NCBI GenBank assembly: GCA_040004225.1
Contig: JBDUBI010000184.1
Location: 1 to 43,803 of the forward strand
Source of the DNA: JALYUA01 sp040004225
Lineage (GTDB): Bacteria; Acidobacteriota; Thermoanaerobaculia; UBA5066; Gp7-AA6
Direction: 5' to 3'
DNA: 43,803 nt
The translations under genes and the position numbers were made by a program. This document shows, one piece after another, positions 1-7,858 of this stretch (position 1 is its first letter; every line of letters starts with the position of its first letter). The notes under the pieces were generated by a model. That model saw only the letters and a program-made list of their open reading frames with translations. It made no database searches and was not told the DNA's origin.

Positions 1-2
1 GC

Positions 3-205
3 GAGCTCTATGGAGCTTCCGGCAGGGCGGCGACCTTCCCGTACCGGCCGCGATATGCGGATATCGTGCAGTGGCCAAACGTCCTGCTCGAAAGCGGAGC
101 GTTCCTCTCGGCGGTGGAGCGCCTCCTTCGGCGGCAGCGTCGCCTTCGAAATGGAGATGGCCCGCCAGCTCGAGGCGTCCGGGCCTCGCTTGGCTACCCC
201 CGCCA
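3..205 (+). pseudogene. Decayed NRPS remnant: C-domain piece joined to thioesterase piece
   Basis: Two recognisable NRPS fragments lie side by side in different frames. In the frame starting at base 3, about 30 codons read like the middle of a condensation domain: an ELYGAS stretch (usual form LYxAF) followed by RYADIVQW, the equivalent of the YADFAxWQ motif seen in the intact C domains of this window. In the frame of base 10, about bases 115-200 read ASFGGSVAFEM followed by ARQLEASG. This matches the nucleophile elbow of the intact thioesterase at 33411-37505 (ASFGGRVAFEMARQLDQSG). In a working NRPS these two motifs lie thousands of bases apart. Their close packing and the frame change point to a large internal deletion plus frameshifts. 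The fragment may continue left of the window. No function is expected. Confidence 0.55.
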
Positions 206-820
206 CCTCCGGGTCCGGAGTCCCGAAAGCCTCGCGTCCCGAGGAGCCGCTCCGTCGCTACGCTCGCTGCGCGGCCCGTCGGCCACTGCCGTGGCAGACC
301 CGAAAACCCCTACTTCTTCCATGATCGCCCCAAAGTCCTTCCTCTCACTCATATTGGTACAGAGGACGCCGAGCGGCACGAGAGCGAGGCTCCCGGCGGG
401 TGGGGAGAGGCATCCGGAAAGTCGCAGAATCGCCGGGCTTAGGAGATTCCGTGGAAAATCGGGGACCAAGCATCGCAATCGCCGCGAGGCCGATCGAAGC
501 GCCCGAACATTCCCCCGGCGTAGCGCATCGGCGCGAGCGGCTCGCGCAACTTGGCGCCGGCCGCCGCACCCTCATGGCGGCCGCTCCGCAAAACTTCCAC
601 TTCGCCTGTACGCTGGGGTACATTCCGAGCGACGGTGGCGTCCGACCTGTTTCCGTTTCCAGCCGAGCGTCTAGGCGCTCGACCCCTGCGAAACCCTCTG
701 TAGAATAAGGCTATCCGGGGCGCGCGTCCGCGGCCGCAGCGCCCTTCTCCCTCCCTTTTTCTCCCTAGTCCCGCCTCTATCGCGGCGACAGCTGTTCTGC
801 TATTCTTCGCCGCCACAGCG
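206..820. other. Non-coding stretch without a recognisable gene
   Basis: Several open frames cross this stretch on both strands, but their translations are rich in Arg, Ala, Ser and Pro and show no domain, signal peptide or convincing start. They look like the random open frames expected of GC-rich DNA. It could be further decayed material from the NRPS remnant on its left. No RNA gene or clear promoter was recognised. A weak -10-like TAGAAT near base 700 has no matching -35. Confidence 0.45.
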
Positions 821-1090
821 ATGAAAAACCAAAGCTAAATGCCGGTACCTCCCGCGCAAAAATTGTTCGTTTACGGCGCGCTTTGTTCCTGTGCTGACCA
901 CTTAGACGCCGGCTCTCTAAGCTAACCGATGAAAGCGAAATGCAACGGCGGATACCTCCCCGGGCCAAACTCCACCTGCTTTCGCTGCGTCTCCTCTTCT
1001 TCGGATACGGGCCGCTGAAGCTGCGACGGATCCATGAAAACCCAAAACGCAACGGCGGGTACCTCCCGGGTTAAAATCTGTGCGGGACGG
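821..1090 (+). repeat. Three-copy array of an unknown ~45-nt motif (array 1)
   Basis: Copies start at 821, 929 and 1034. Each begins with ATGAAA, continues through an A/C-rich stretch, and reaches the core GGTACCTCCCGGG 22-24 nt later (GGTACC at 844, GATACC at 951, GGTACC at 1058). The core is followed by a loosely conserved stretch of about 12 nt that is A-rich in these three copies. The cores are exactly 107 nt apart. The sequence between copies is not conserved. As RNA, CGGG pairs with CCCG around a UACCU loop in the best copies. The ATG-to-core distance changes frame between copies (23, 22 and 24 nt) and the first copy hits a stop after five codons, so a conserved peptide is unlikely. The array lies upstream of the first NRPS gene. 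The same motif occurs three times at 20354-20585, upstream of the second operon. It may be a structured RNA or operator array. I do not recognise it as a known family. Confidence 0.75.
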
Positions 1091-1411
1091 CGGTCGCGCC
1101 CTTCGTCTTTAGGCGCACTGACCGGCGCGGGGTGCCGTCTGGCTCGACGGCCCGACTCTTCGGATCCCACTGCCGTGACCGCCGAAGTCTTCCTGCGCCA
1201 GAACGCACCCGAGATGGCGGAACGCCCCTTCTTGTATTTAATGAAACAAGGTCCCCGCCGTTACGCGGCTGATGGCTGCGTCGGACGTTTTCGCGCTGAG
1301 GGCGCCCCTCGCGGATTCCGATGACGCGCGAAGCGCGCAAAGCGTCTTCAGCAAGCCCAACCGTTCGAGTGGCAGGGCGCCCCGGCGGAGGGCGGCGATG
1401 ACGGCAGGCGG
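1091..1411 (+). other. Leader region of operon 1, nothing firm recognised
   Basis: This gap separates repeat array 1 from the first NRPS gene. An AT-rich patch near 1233-1250 (TTGTATTTAATG) stands out in GC-rich surroundings and could be a -10 region, but no -35 hexamer was found at a suitable distance. An open frame that starts inside repeat copy 3 crosses the gap; its translation has no recognisable domain. Confidence 0.35.
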
Positions 1412-4400
1412 ATGAGCTCCGAGACGATCGAAGGTTATCGGCTCGCGCCTCAGCAGAGCCGCCTCTGGTCTTTTCAAGAAGAGGACGGCGCGGCGGCCTA
1501 TCGAGCCCGCGCTCGAGTCGCGATAGATGGGCCCGTGGATGCGGGACGCCTGCGCCGGGCGCTCGACTCGGTCGTGCGGCGGCACGAGATCCTCCGCACG
1601 ACCTTCCGCCGTCTCGCCGGGATGCACGCGCCGCTGCAGGTGGTCAACGAGCTCCTTCCGATCGCGTTTGCAGCCGGCTCGGAAGCTCCGACGCCGATCG
1701 ATCCCGAAGCCGGTCCCGTTCTCGTTGCCTCGCTCGAGAGACGTTCCGCGGAGGCGAGCGAGTTGTTCCTGGAGCTTCCGTCGCTCTGTGCCGACCGCTC
1801 GACTCTCGAACGACTCGTTTTCGAGCTCGGCGTCCTCTACGAAGACCCGGGCGCCGAAGGGAGCCTCGGCGACATCCTCCAATACGCGGATGTAACCGAG
1901 TGGCTCCTCGAGCTCGGGCAGAAAACCGAGTCGGCGCCCGGGATCGAATACTGGCGCGGCCTGGACTTGTCTGCCGTCGGAGCGCTCGCCCTGCCCTTCG
2001 AGGAGGTTCCGGGGCACGCGGCGCGCTTCGACCCCCGGACTTTCGACGTCCTGGACTCCGCCGCGACGGCAAATCTCGTGGACGGGCTCTGCAGGCATCT
2101 CGACTCCACGCCTCGCACGCTGCTCTTGACCTGCTGGCAGATCTTGCTCGGGCGTCTGGTCGACGATGAGCGGCTCGTCGTCGGATACGAGACGGATGGG
2201 CGGGGGCTGCCGGAGCTCGCGGCGGCGCTCGGTCCCTGCGGGCGCTATCTGCCTCTTGCCGGGAGGGCGGCGGAGGATTCTTCGCTTCGGGTCGCGGTCT
2301 CGCGCGTCGAGGAATCGATCGAGGAGCAGAAGGTCTGGGAAAACGTCTTCGCCTGGAACGCGCAGCTCCCTCCCGGCTCTCCGGAGACCCCCTTCTTCCC
2401 TTTTTCCTTCGACTACGCCGACCGCGTGTCTTTTCCCGGCGGAGACGCGATGTTCCACGTCGGAGACCGGCGCGTGGTCCTGGACCGGTTCAAGGTCCGG
2501 CTCCGGTGCACGCGGAGCGGCGGCGCGCTCGCGGTGGCGCTCGACTACGACGCGAACCGGATCTCCGCCGGCGAGGTGGAGCGGCTCGGCGCGCGGTTCG
2601 AACGGCTGCTCGAGAGCGCGGCGGCCGAACCGGAGAGCGCGGTGCGCGCTTTGGACATCCTGCCGGAGGCGGAAAAGCGGCGCCTCTGGTTCGAGTGGAA
2701 CGACACGCGCCGGAATCTCGATCCGGCGCCGATTCTCGAGCGCTTCGAAGACCTGGCCGCGCGCTTTCCAGAAAGGATCGCCGTCGTGGGAGAGCGCGGG
2801 CGGCTCACCTATTCGGAGTTGAACGCGCAGGCGAATGGGGCCGCCCACGGCCTGCGAGAGGCGGGCGTCGCACCCGACACCATCGTCGGTCTCTGCGTCG
2901 AGCGATCCGTCGAGATGATCGTCGGCGTTCTCGCGATCTGGAAAGCGGGCGGGGCGTATCTCCCCCTGGATCCCTCGCTGCCCGACGGGCGCCTGGCGTT
3001 CCTTCTCGACGATACGAAGACTTCTCTCGTTCTGACGCAGGCGCCGCTCGAAGAACGGTTTTCGGGAACGCGGGCGAAGACGTTGCTTCTCGAGGGGAAA
3101 ACCGGGGGCGCCGCGGCGAACCCGGTGCGCGTCGCGCGGGCAGACCACCTCGCCTACGTGATCTTCACTTCGGGATCGACGGGCCTGCCCAAGGGCGTCG
3201 CGGTCGAGCACCGGCAGGTCGCGAATTACGTCGGCGCCATCCTGGAAGTCCTCTCGCCGGAGCCCGGAGAGGTCTTCGCGACGGTGACGACTCTCGCGGC
3301 CGATCTCGGCAACACCTCCATCTTCGCCTCGCTCGCCTCCGGCGGGACTCTTCGGGTCTTGCCGGAATCCCTCGCAAAGGACGCCGCGGCGCTCGCCGAG
3401 GATTTCGAGGCCGAGCCCGTGGACTATTTGAAGATCGTGCCGTCGCACCTCGGCGCTCTTCTTTCCGTCGCTCGCCCCGAGCGGTTGCTGCCCCGGCGCT
3501 GCCTCGTCCTCGGCGGGGAGGCCGCGAGCTGGGATCTCATCGAACGGGTGAGGGGGCTCGCGCCCGGGTGCACGATCGTGAACCATTACGGGCCGACGGA
3601 GGCGACGGTGGGGGCGGCGGCATTCCGGATCCCATCGGATCTGGCCGGCCCGCGGCCACGGACGGTGCCGATCGGCCGGCCGCTCGCCAACTATCGGGTG
3701 TTCCTTCTCGACACAGCCGGCCGGACGGCTCCGCTCGGCACCTCCGGGGAGCTGCACATCGGGGGCGCCGGGCTCGCGCGCGGGTATCTGAACCGGCCCG
3801 AGCTGACGGAGGCCAGATTTCCGACCGTCGAGATCGCGGGCGAAATGCAGCGGCTCTACAAGACAGGCGACGTGGCGCGGTATCTGCCGAACGGTGACAT
3901 CGAGCTCCTCGGGCGCAACGACGACCAGGTCAAGCTGCACGGCTTCCGAATCGAGCCCGGAGAGATCGAGGCGGCGCTCCGACGCCACCCCGGGGTCCGC
4001 GAAGCCGTCGTCCTGGCGCGCGAGGTCGACGCATCGGCAAGACGTCTCGTCGCCTACGTCGTCCCCGAAGCCGCGGCCGAGGCGCCCGCATCCGCCGAGC
4101 TCCGGCAATTCCTCCGGACGGCATTACCGGAGTTCATGCTGCCGTCTGCGTTCGTCCGGGTGCCCCGAATCCCGTTGACCGCGAATGGGAAGGTTGACCG
4201 TGCGGCGCTTCCGCTTCCCGATCCCGCCCGGCCGGATCACGGTGAGCCTCTCGTTGCTCCGCGAACGTCGAACGAGCGCATTCTCTTCAAGGTCTGGGCG
4301 GACGTCCTGCGTCACGACCGGTTCGGAATCCACGAGAACTTCTTCGACCTCGGCGGAGACTCGATTCTCGGCATTCAGATCGTCGTCGGCGCCGCCCGGG

Positions 4401-5923
4401 AGGGTTTGCGAGTCACGCCGAGGCAGCTCTTCGACAGCCAGACGATCGCCGAGCTCGCCGAGGTGGCGGAGAAGCCGATCGTCCACGAGGGGCGCGGGGA
4501 AAGCGCCGCGACGGGGCCCTTCCCGCTCACCCCGATCCAGCACTGGTTTTTCGAGCAGCACCTTCGCGATCCGCACCATTTCAACCAGGCGATGTTTCTC
4601 GAAGGGCGGGAGCTCCTCGACGCATCCGCCCTGGAGGCGGCGGTCGACCTGCTCGTTGCGCGCCACGACGCGCTCCGCCTGAGGTTCTTCCTGGAGGCCG
4701 ACCGCTGGCGTCAGACTGAGGTGGAGAGCCATGCCCGGGGCGTCTTCTCGGCGGTCCGGCTCGAGGGCCGTTCCGACGCGGAGCAGGCGAAAATGATCGA
4801 GGAGGCGGCCGACACGGCGCAGGCATCGCTCGACCCGTTTCGCGGTCCGCTCGCCCGCGCGCTGTTCTTCGATCTGGGTCCGGCGAGGCCGCCCCGTCTC
4901 CTTCTCGTCGTCCATCACCTCGCAGTGGACGCCGTGTCGTGGCGCGTTTTGCTCGAGGATCTCCAGGTGTCGTATCGACAGCTCCTCGCTGGCGAGCCGC
5001 CCCACCTGGGCCCGAAAACGGCTTCGTTCCGCGCCTGGGCAGAGATACTGAACGAGGCGGCGGCGTCCGGCGTCTTCGATGAGGAATCCGGCTACTGGCA
5101 GTCTCGGCGCGACCCGGCGGGTTTTGACGTGCCGTTCGATTTCGAAGGCGAGAACACGGTTGCGTCCGAGCGGAGCGTCGAATCCCTCTTTTCACGGGAA
5201 GAAACGTCGGCGCTCCTCACGGAGGTTCCGGGGATCTACCGCACCCGCATCAACGACGTGCTGCTCGCCGCGCTCGCCGACGCGCTCACGCCGTGGACGG
5301 GGTCTCGCGTCGTTTCGATCGTTCTCGAAGGCCACGGACGCGAGGAGATCGCGCCCGGAATCGACGTGTCGCGAACAGTTGGATGGTTCACGTCCCGTTT
5401 CCCCGTGCTGCTGGAGGTTCCGGAGGCCGCGGACCCCGGCGAGAAGCTCGTCGCGGTCAAGGAGCAGCTGAGGGCGGTTCCGCGGAACGGCATCGGGTAC
5501 GGAGTCTTTCGTTATCTCGGCCCAACGGACCGGCTCGGCGCCTCGCCCGACCCCTCGGTCAGCTTCAACTACCTGGGTCAGCTCGACCGGCTTCTTCCCG
5601 AAGACTCTTTGTGGAAGCCGCTGGCCTCCGTTCCGGGCGCCCCGCGCAGCGCGCGAAACCGCCGGCGGTATCCGCTTTCGATCGAGGGGATGGTTCGGGA
5701 CGGGCGCCTGCGCTTCTCTTGGCTGTACAGCGAGAACCTTCACCGCCGCGAGACGGTTGCCGCACTGGCGGAGCGCTTCGAAGTGTCCTTGAGGGCAATC
5801 CTTCTACACTGCCGTACGGCGGAGCCTCGCTACACGCCCTCCGACTTTCCCGGCGCGAGGATGAGCTCGAAAGACCTCGAAACGCTCGTCGCCAGGATGA
5901 AGCCACCGACGGCCGGACGGTAG
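1412..5923 (+). CDS. NRPS, C-A(Asp)-PCP-E module
   Basis: This 1503-residue single-module synthetase should load and epimerise aspartate. Domains: atypical C (about 1-430), A (about 440-950), PCP (Ser984 in GGDSI), E (about 1035-1480). The A domain has YVIFTSGSTGLPKG, YGPTEAT and NGKVDR. Its ten-residue specificity code reads D-L-T-K-V-G-H-V-G-K, one conservative change from the known Asp code DLTKVGHIGK. The C domain carries LPSLCAD at 122-128 where HHxxxDG is expected, so ordinary condensation activity is doubtful; this may be a variant or structural C domain. The E domain keeps His1168-His1169, EGHGRE, RTVGWFT and SFNYLGQLD, but its motif is HHLAVDA, with Ala for Gly. D-Asp is the predicted product. 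The start at 1412 has only a weak ribosome site (GGCAGGCGG directly before it). Asparagine synthetase follows after 2 nt. Confidence 0.93.
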   Translation: MSSETIEGYRLAPQQSRLWSFQEEDGAAAYRARARVAIDGPVDAGRLRRALDSVVRRHEILRTTFRRLAGMHAPLQVVNELLPIAFAAGSEAPTPIDPEAGPVLVASLERRSAEASELFLELPSLCADRSTLERLVFELGVLYEDPGAEGSLGDILQYADVTEWLLELGQKTESAPGIEYWRGLDLSAVGALALPFEEVPGHAARFDPRTFDVLDSAATANLVDGLCRHLDSTPRTLLLTCWQILLGRLVDDERLVVGYETDGRGLPELAAALGPCGRYLPLAGRAAEDSSLRVAVSRVEESIEEQKVWENVFAWNAQLPPGSPETPFFPFSFDYADRVSFPGGDAMFHVGDRRVVLDRFKVRLRCTRSGGALAVALDYDANRISAGEVERLGARFERLLESAAAEPESAVRALDILPEAEKRRLWFEWNDTRRNLDPAPILERFEDLAARFPERIAVVGERGRLTYSELNAQANGAAHGLREAGVAPDTIVGLCVERSVEMIVGVLAIWKAGGAYLPLDPSLPDGRLAFLLDDTKTSLVLTQAPLEERFSGTRAKTLLLEGKTGGAAANPVRVARADHLAYVIFTSGSTGLPKGVAVEHRQVANYVGAILEVLSPEPGEVFATVTTLAADLGNTSIFASLASGGTLRVLPESLAKDAAALAEDFEAEPVDYLKIVPSHLGALLSVARPERLLPRRCLVLGGEAASWDLIERVRGLAPGCTIVNHYGPTEATVGAAAFRIPSDLAGPRPRTVPIGRPLANYRVFLLDTAGRTAPLGTSGELHIGGAGLARGYLNRPELTEARFPTVEIAGEMQRLYKTGDVARYLPNGDIELLGRNDDQVKLHGFRIEPGEIEAALRRHPGVREAVVLAREVDASARRLVAYVVPEAAAEAPASAELRQFLRTALPEFMLPSAFVRVPRIPLTANGKVDRAALPLPDPARPDHGEPLVAPRTSNERILFKVWADVLRHDRFGIHENFFDLGGDSILGIQIVVGAAREGLRVTPRQLFDSQTIAELAEVAEKPIVHEGRGESAATGPFPLTPIQHWFFEQHLRDPHHFNQAMFLEGRELLDASALEAAVDLLVARHDALRLRFFLEADRWRQTEVESHARGVFSAVRLEGRSDAEQAKMIEEAADTAQASLDPFRGPLARALFFDLGPARPPRLLLVVHHLAVDAVSWRVLLEDLQVSYRQLLAGEPPHLGPKTASFRAWAEILNEAAASGVFDEESGYWQSRRDPAGFDVPFDFEGENTVASERSVESLFSREETSALLTEVPGIYRTRINDVLLAALADALTPWTGSRVVSIVLEGHGREEIAPGIDVSRTVGWFTSRFPVLLEVPEAADPGEKLVAVKEQLRAVPRNGIGYGVFRYLGPTDRLGASPDPSVSFNYLGQLDRLLPEDSLWKPLASVPGAPRSARNRRRYPLSIEGMVRDGRLRFSWLYSENLHRRETVAALAERFEVSLRAILLHCRTAEPRYTPSDFPGARMSSKDLETLVARMKPPTAGR

Positions 5924-5925
5924 AC

Positions 5926-7782
5926 ATGTGCGGAATCTGTGGTGTCGTGAACATCCGGGAGCGCCGTCCGATCGACGAGAGGCAGCTCCAGGCCATGACC
6001 CGGACGCTGACGCATCGCGGACCCGACAACGACGGATACTTCGCGGGCGAGCGCGCCGCGTTCGGCGTCCGGCGGTTGAGCATCATCGACCTTCCTACCG
6101 GCAACCAGCCCATGTCGAGCGAGGATGGATCGATCCACCTGGTCTGCAACGGGGAGATCTTCAACTACCTGGACCTCCGGCACGAGCTCATCGCGCTGGG
6201 TCACCGGTTCCATTCGAACTCCGACGTGGAGGTGATTGTTCATCTGTACGAAGAGGAAGGCGAGGGATTGCTCCGGCGGCTGAACGGCCAGTTCGCCTTC
6301 GCGATCCTCGACGAGCGCGCCGATCGCGTGCTGCTCGCCCGGGACCATTTCGGCGTTCTGCCGCTGTTCTACACACGAGTCGGCGATACGCTGATCTTCG
6401 GCTCGGAAATCAAGGCGATTCTCGTCGATCCTCGCGTCGAGCGGAGGGTCGACCTGACGGGATTGGATCAGGTCTTCTCACTTCCAGGCCTGGTCAGCCC
6501 CCGAACCATGTTCTCGGGAATCGAGAGTCTTCGCCCGGGTCACCTCCTCGAGATCCGGAACGGTACCGTGCGCGAGGCCGAGTACTGGGACGTCTCCTAT
6601 CCGCGCGAGTCGGACGCGGTTTACGATCGGTCGGAGAGTGAGGATCTCGCGGACCTCGAGCAAAGACTCCTTTCTTCGGTCCGAAGCCGGCTGCAGGCCG
6701 ACGTTCCCGCGGGCGCGTACTTGAGCGGCGGGCTCGACTCGTCGCTCGTGACGAGCATGATGCGGTCCGTCTCGTCCGGTGACAGGAAGACGTTCTCAGT
6801 CGCCTTCGACGACCCTTTCTTCGCCGAGCGCGAGTACCAGGCGCTCATGGTCAACCATCTCGATGTCCCGCACCGGCAAATCGAGTTTGGCGTCGGAGAC
6901 GTCGCGACGCACATGCCTCAGGTCATATGGCACTGCGAGTGCCCGCTGAAAGAAACCTATAACGCGGCGACGTTCGCCCTTTCGGCCGCGGCGCAATTGG
7001 ACGGCGTGCGTGTCGTGCTGACGGGAGAGGGAGCGGACGAGCTTTTCGCGGGCTACGCGAGCTACCGCTTCGACGCCTTTGCCCGGGAACAGACCAGTCG
7101 ACCGGCATCTTGCGAGGAGTCCGCGATTCGGGAGCGACTCTGGGGAGACCCCCTGTTTCATTACGAAACCACCCAGTCGGCGTTCCAGGCCGTCAAGCAG
7201 GGACTTTTTTCCGACGCCGTGAATGCCCTGTACGCCGGATTCGACTTCACGCGTTTCGGCGTGATCGACCGGACCAAACTCGAGGGCCTCCATCCCCTCC
7301 ACAAGCGCTCGTACGTGGACATGAAGGTCCGACTGGCCGATCACCTTCTCGCGGATGCCGGGGACCGGATGCTGCTCGCCCATTCCGTCGAGGGGCGCTT
7401 TCCATTCCTGGATCTCGGCGTGTTTGATTCCGTGGCCCGCATGCCGCCTGATTTGAAGCTCCATGGATTCCGGGAGAAGTACGTGTTGCGAAAGATCGCG
7501 GCTCGGTACGTTCCGAAGGCGATCGCGGAGCGTGAAAAGTTTCCTTTCGCTGCCCCGGGCAGCCCCCAGCTGCTCGCCCGGAAGGCCGACTGGGTCGAGG
7601 ATCTGCTGTCGGAAGAGACGCTCGCGCGGCAGGGCTACTTCAACCCCGCCGAAGTCCGAAAACTGAGAGATCGATACGCCGCTCCCGACTTCATGTTGAA
7701 CATTCCATACGAGACCGATCTCCTGCTCATCGTCCTGACGTTCGGACTCTTTCTCCGCCTCTTCCAGATGCCGGACCTGTGA
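5926..7782 (+). CDS. asnB: Asparagine synthetase (glutamine-hydrolysing)
   Basis: The 618-residue protein begins MCGICGV, so Cys2 can be the N-terminal nucleophile of the class II glutaminase domain that frees ammonia from glutamine. The C-terminal synthetase domain has the PPi-loop SGGLDSS (about 267-273) and activates aspartate with ATP before amidation. Length is normal for the family. Only 2 nt separate it from the Asp-loading NRPS, so the two are very likely co-transcribed. Within the cluster it may simply supply L-Asn to the Asn-specific module at 33411-37505. It could instead amidate the side chain of an Asp residue or another carboxylate of the product, a role that AsnB-like enzymes have in some natural-product pathways. 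Sequence alone does not decide between these. Confidence 0.93.
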   Translation: MCGICGVVNIRERRPIDERQLQAMTRTLTHRGPDNDGYFAGERAAFGVRRLSIIDLPTGNQPMSSEDGSIHLVCNGEIFNYLDLRHELIALGHRFHSNSDVEVIVHLYEEEGEGLLRRLNGQFAFAILDERADRVLLARDHFGVLPLFYTRVGDTLIFGSEIKAILVDPRVERRVDLTGLDQVFSLPGLVSPRTMFSGIESLRPGHLLEIRNGTVREAEYWDVSYPRESDAVYDRSESEDLADLEQRLLSSVRSRLQADVPAGAYLSGGLDSSLVTSMMRSVSSGDRKTFSVAFDDPFFAEREYQALMVNHLDVPHRQIEFGVGDVATHMPQVIWHCECPLKETYNAATFALSAAAQLDGVRVVLTGEGADELFAGYASYRFDAFAREQTSRPASCEESAIRERLWGDPLFHYETTQSAFQAVKQGLFSDAVNALYAGFDFTRFGVIDRTKLEGLHPLHKRSYVDMKVRLADHLLADAGDRMLLAHSVEGRFPFLDLGVFDSVARMPPDLKLHGFREKYVLRKIAARYVPKAIAEREKFPFAAPGSPQLLARKADWVEDLLSEETLARQGYFNPAEVRKLRDRYAAPDFMLNIPYETDLLLIVLTFGLFLRLFQMPDL

Positions 7783-7858
7783 AGGAAGCCATCGTATTGC
7801 GCCCGCAACGCCGCCGGCACGCGGCCGACCCGCCGACCGGGCGGTCCGGGGGGCTCTC

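Noticed and set aside
66..674. 202-codon open frame as a hypothetical protein
   Set aside because: It changes from C-domain-like to meaningless sequence after about 30 codons and contains the thioesterase scrap in another frame, so it is better explained as a decayed gene.
821..1090. T-box riboswitch, because GGGTACC resembles the T-box core
   Set aside because: The TGGNACCGCG antiterminator core and the long leader with specifier loop are missing, and units of about 107 nt are too short. Copies are multiple and not next to an aminoacyl-tRNA synthetase.
1238..4108. 956-codon open frame on the minus strand opposite the first NRPS gene
   Set aside because: No motifs, rich in Arg, Glu, Asp and Pro. 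It is the antisense shadow of a GC-rich gene whose + strand frame has unmistakable NRPS domains.
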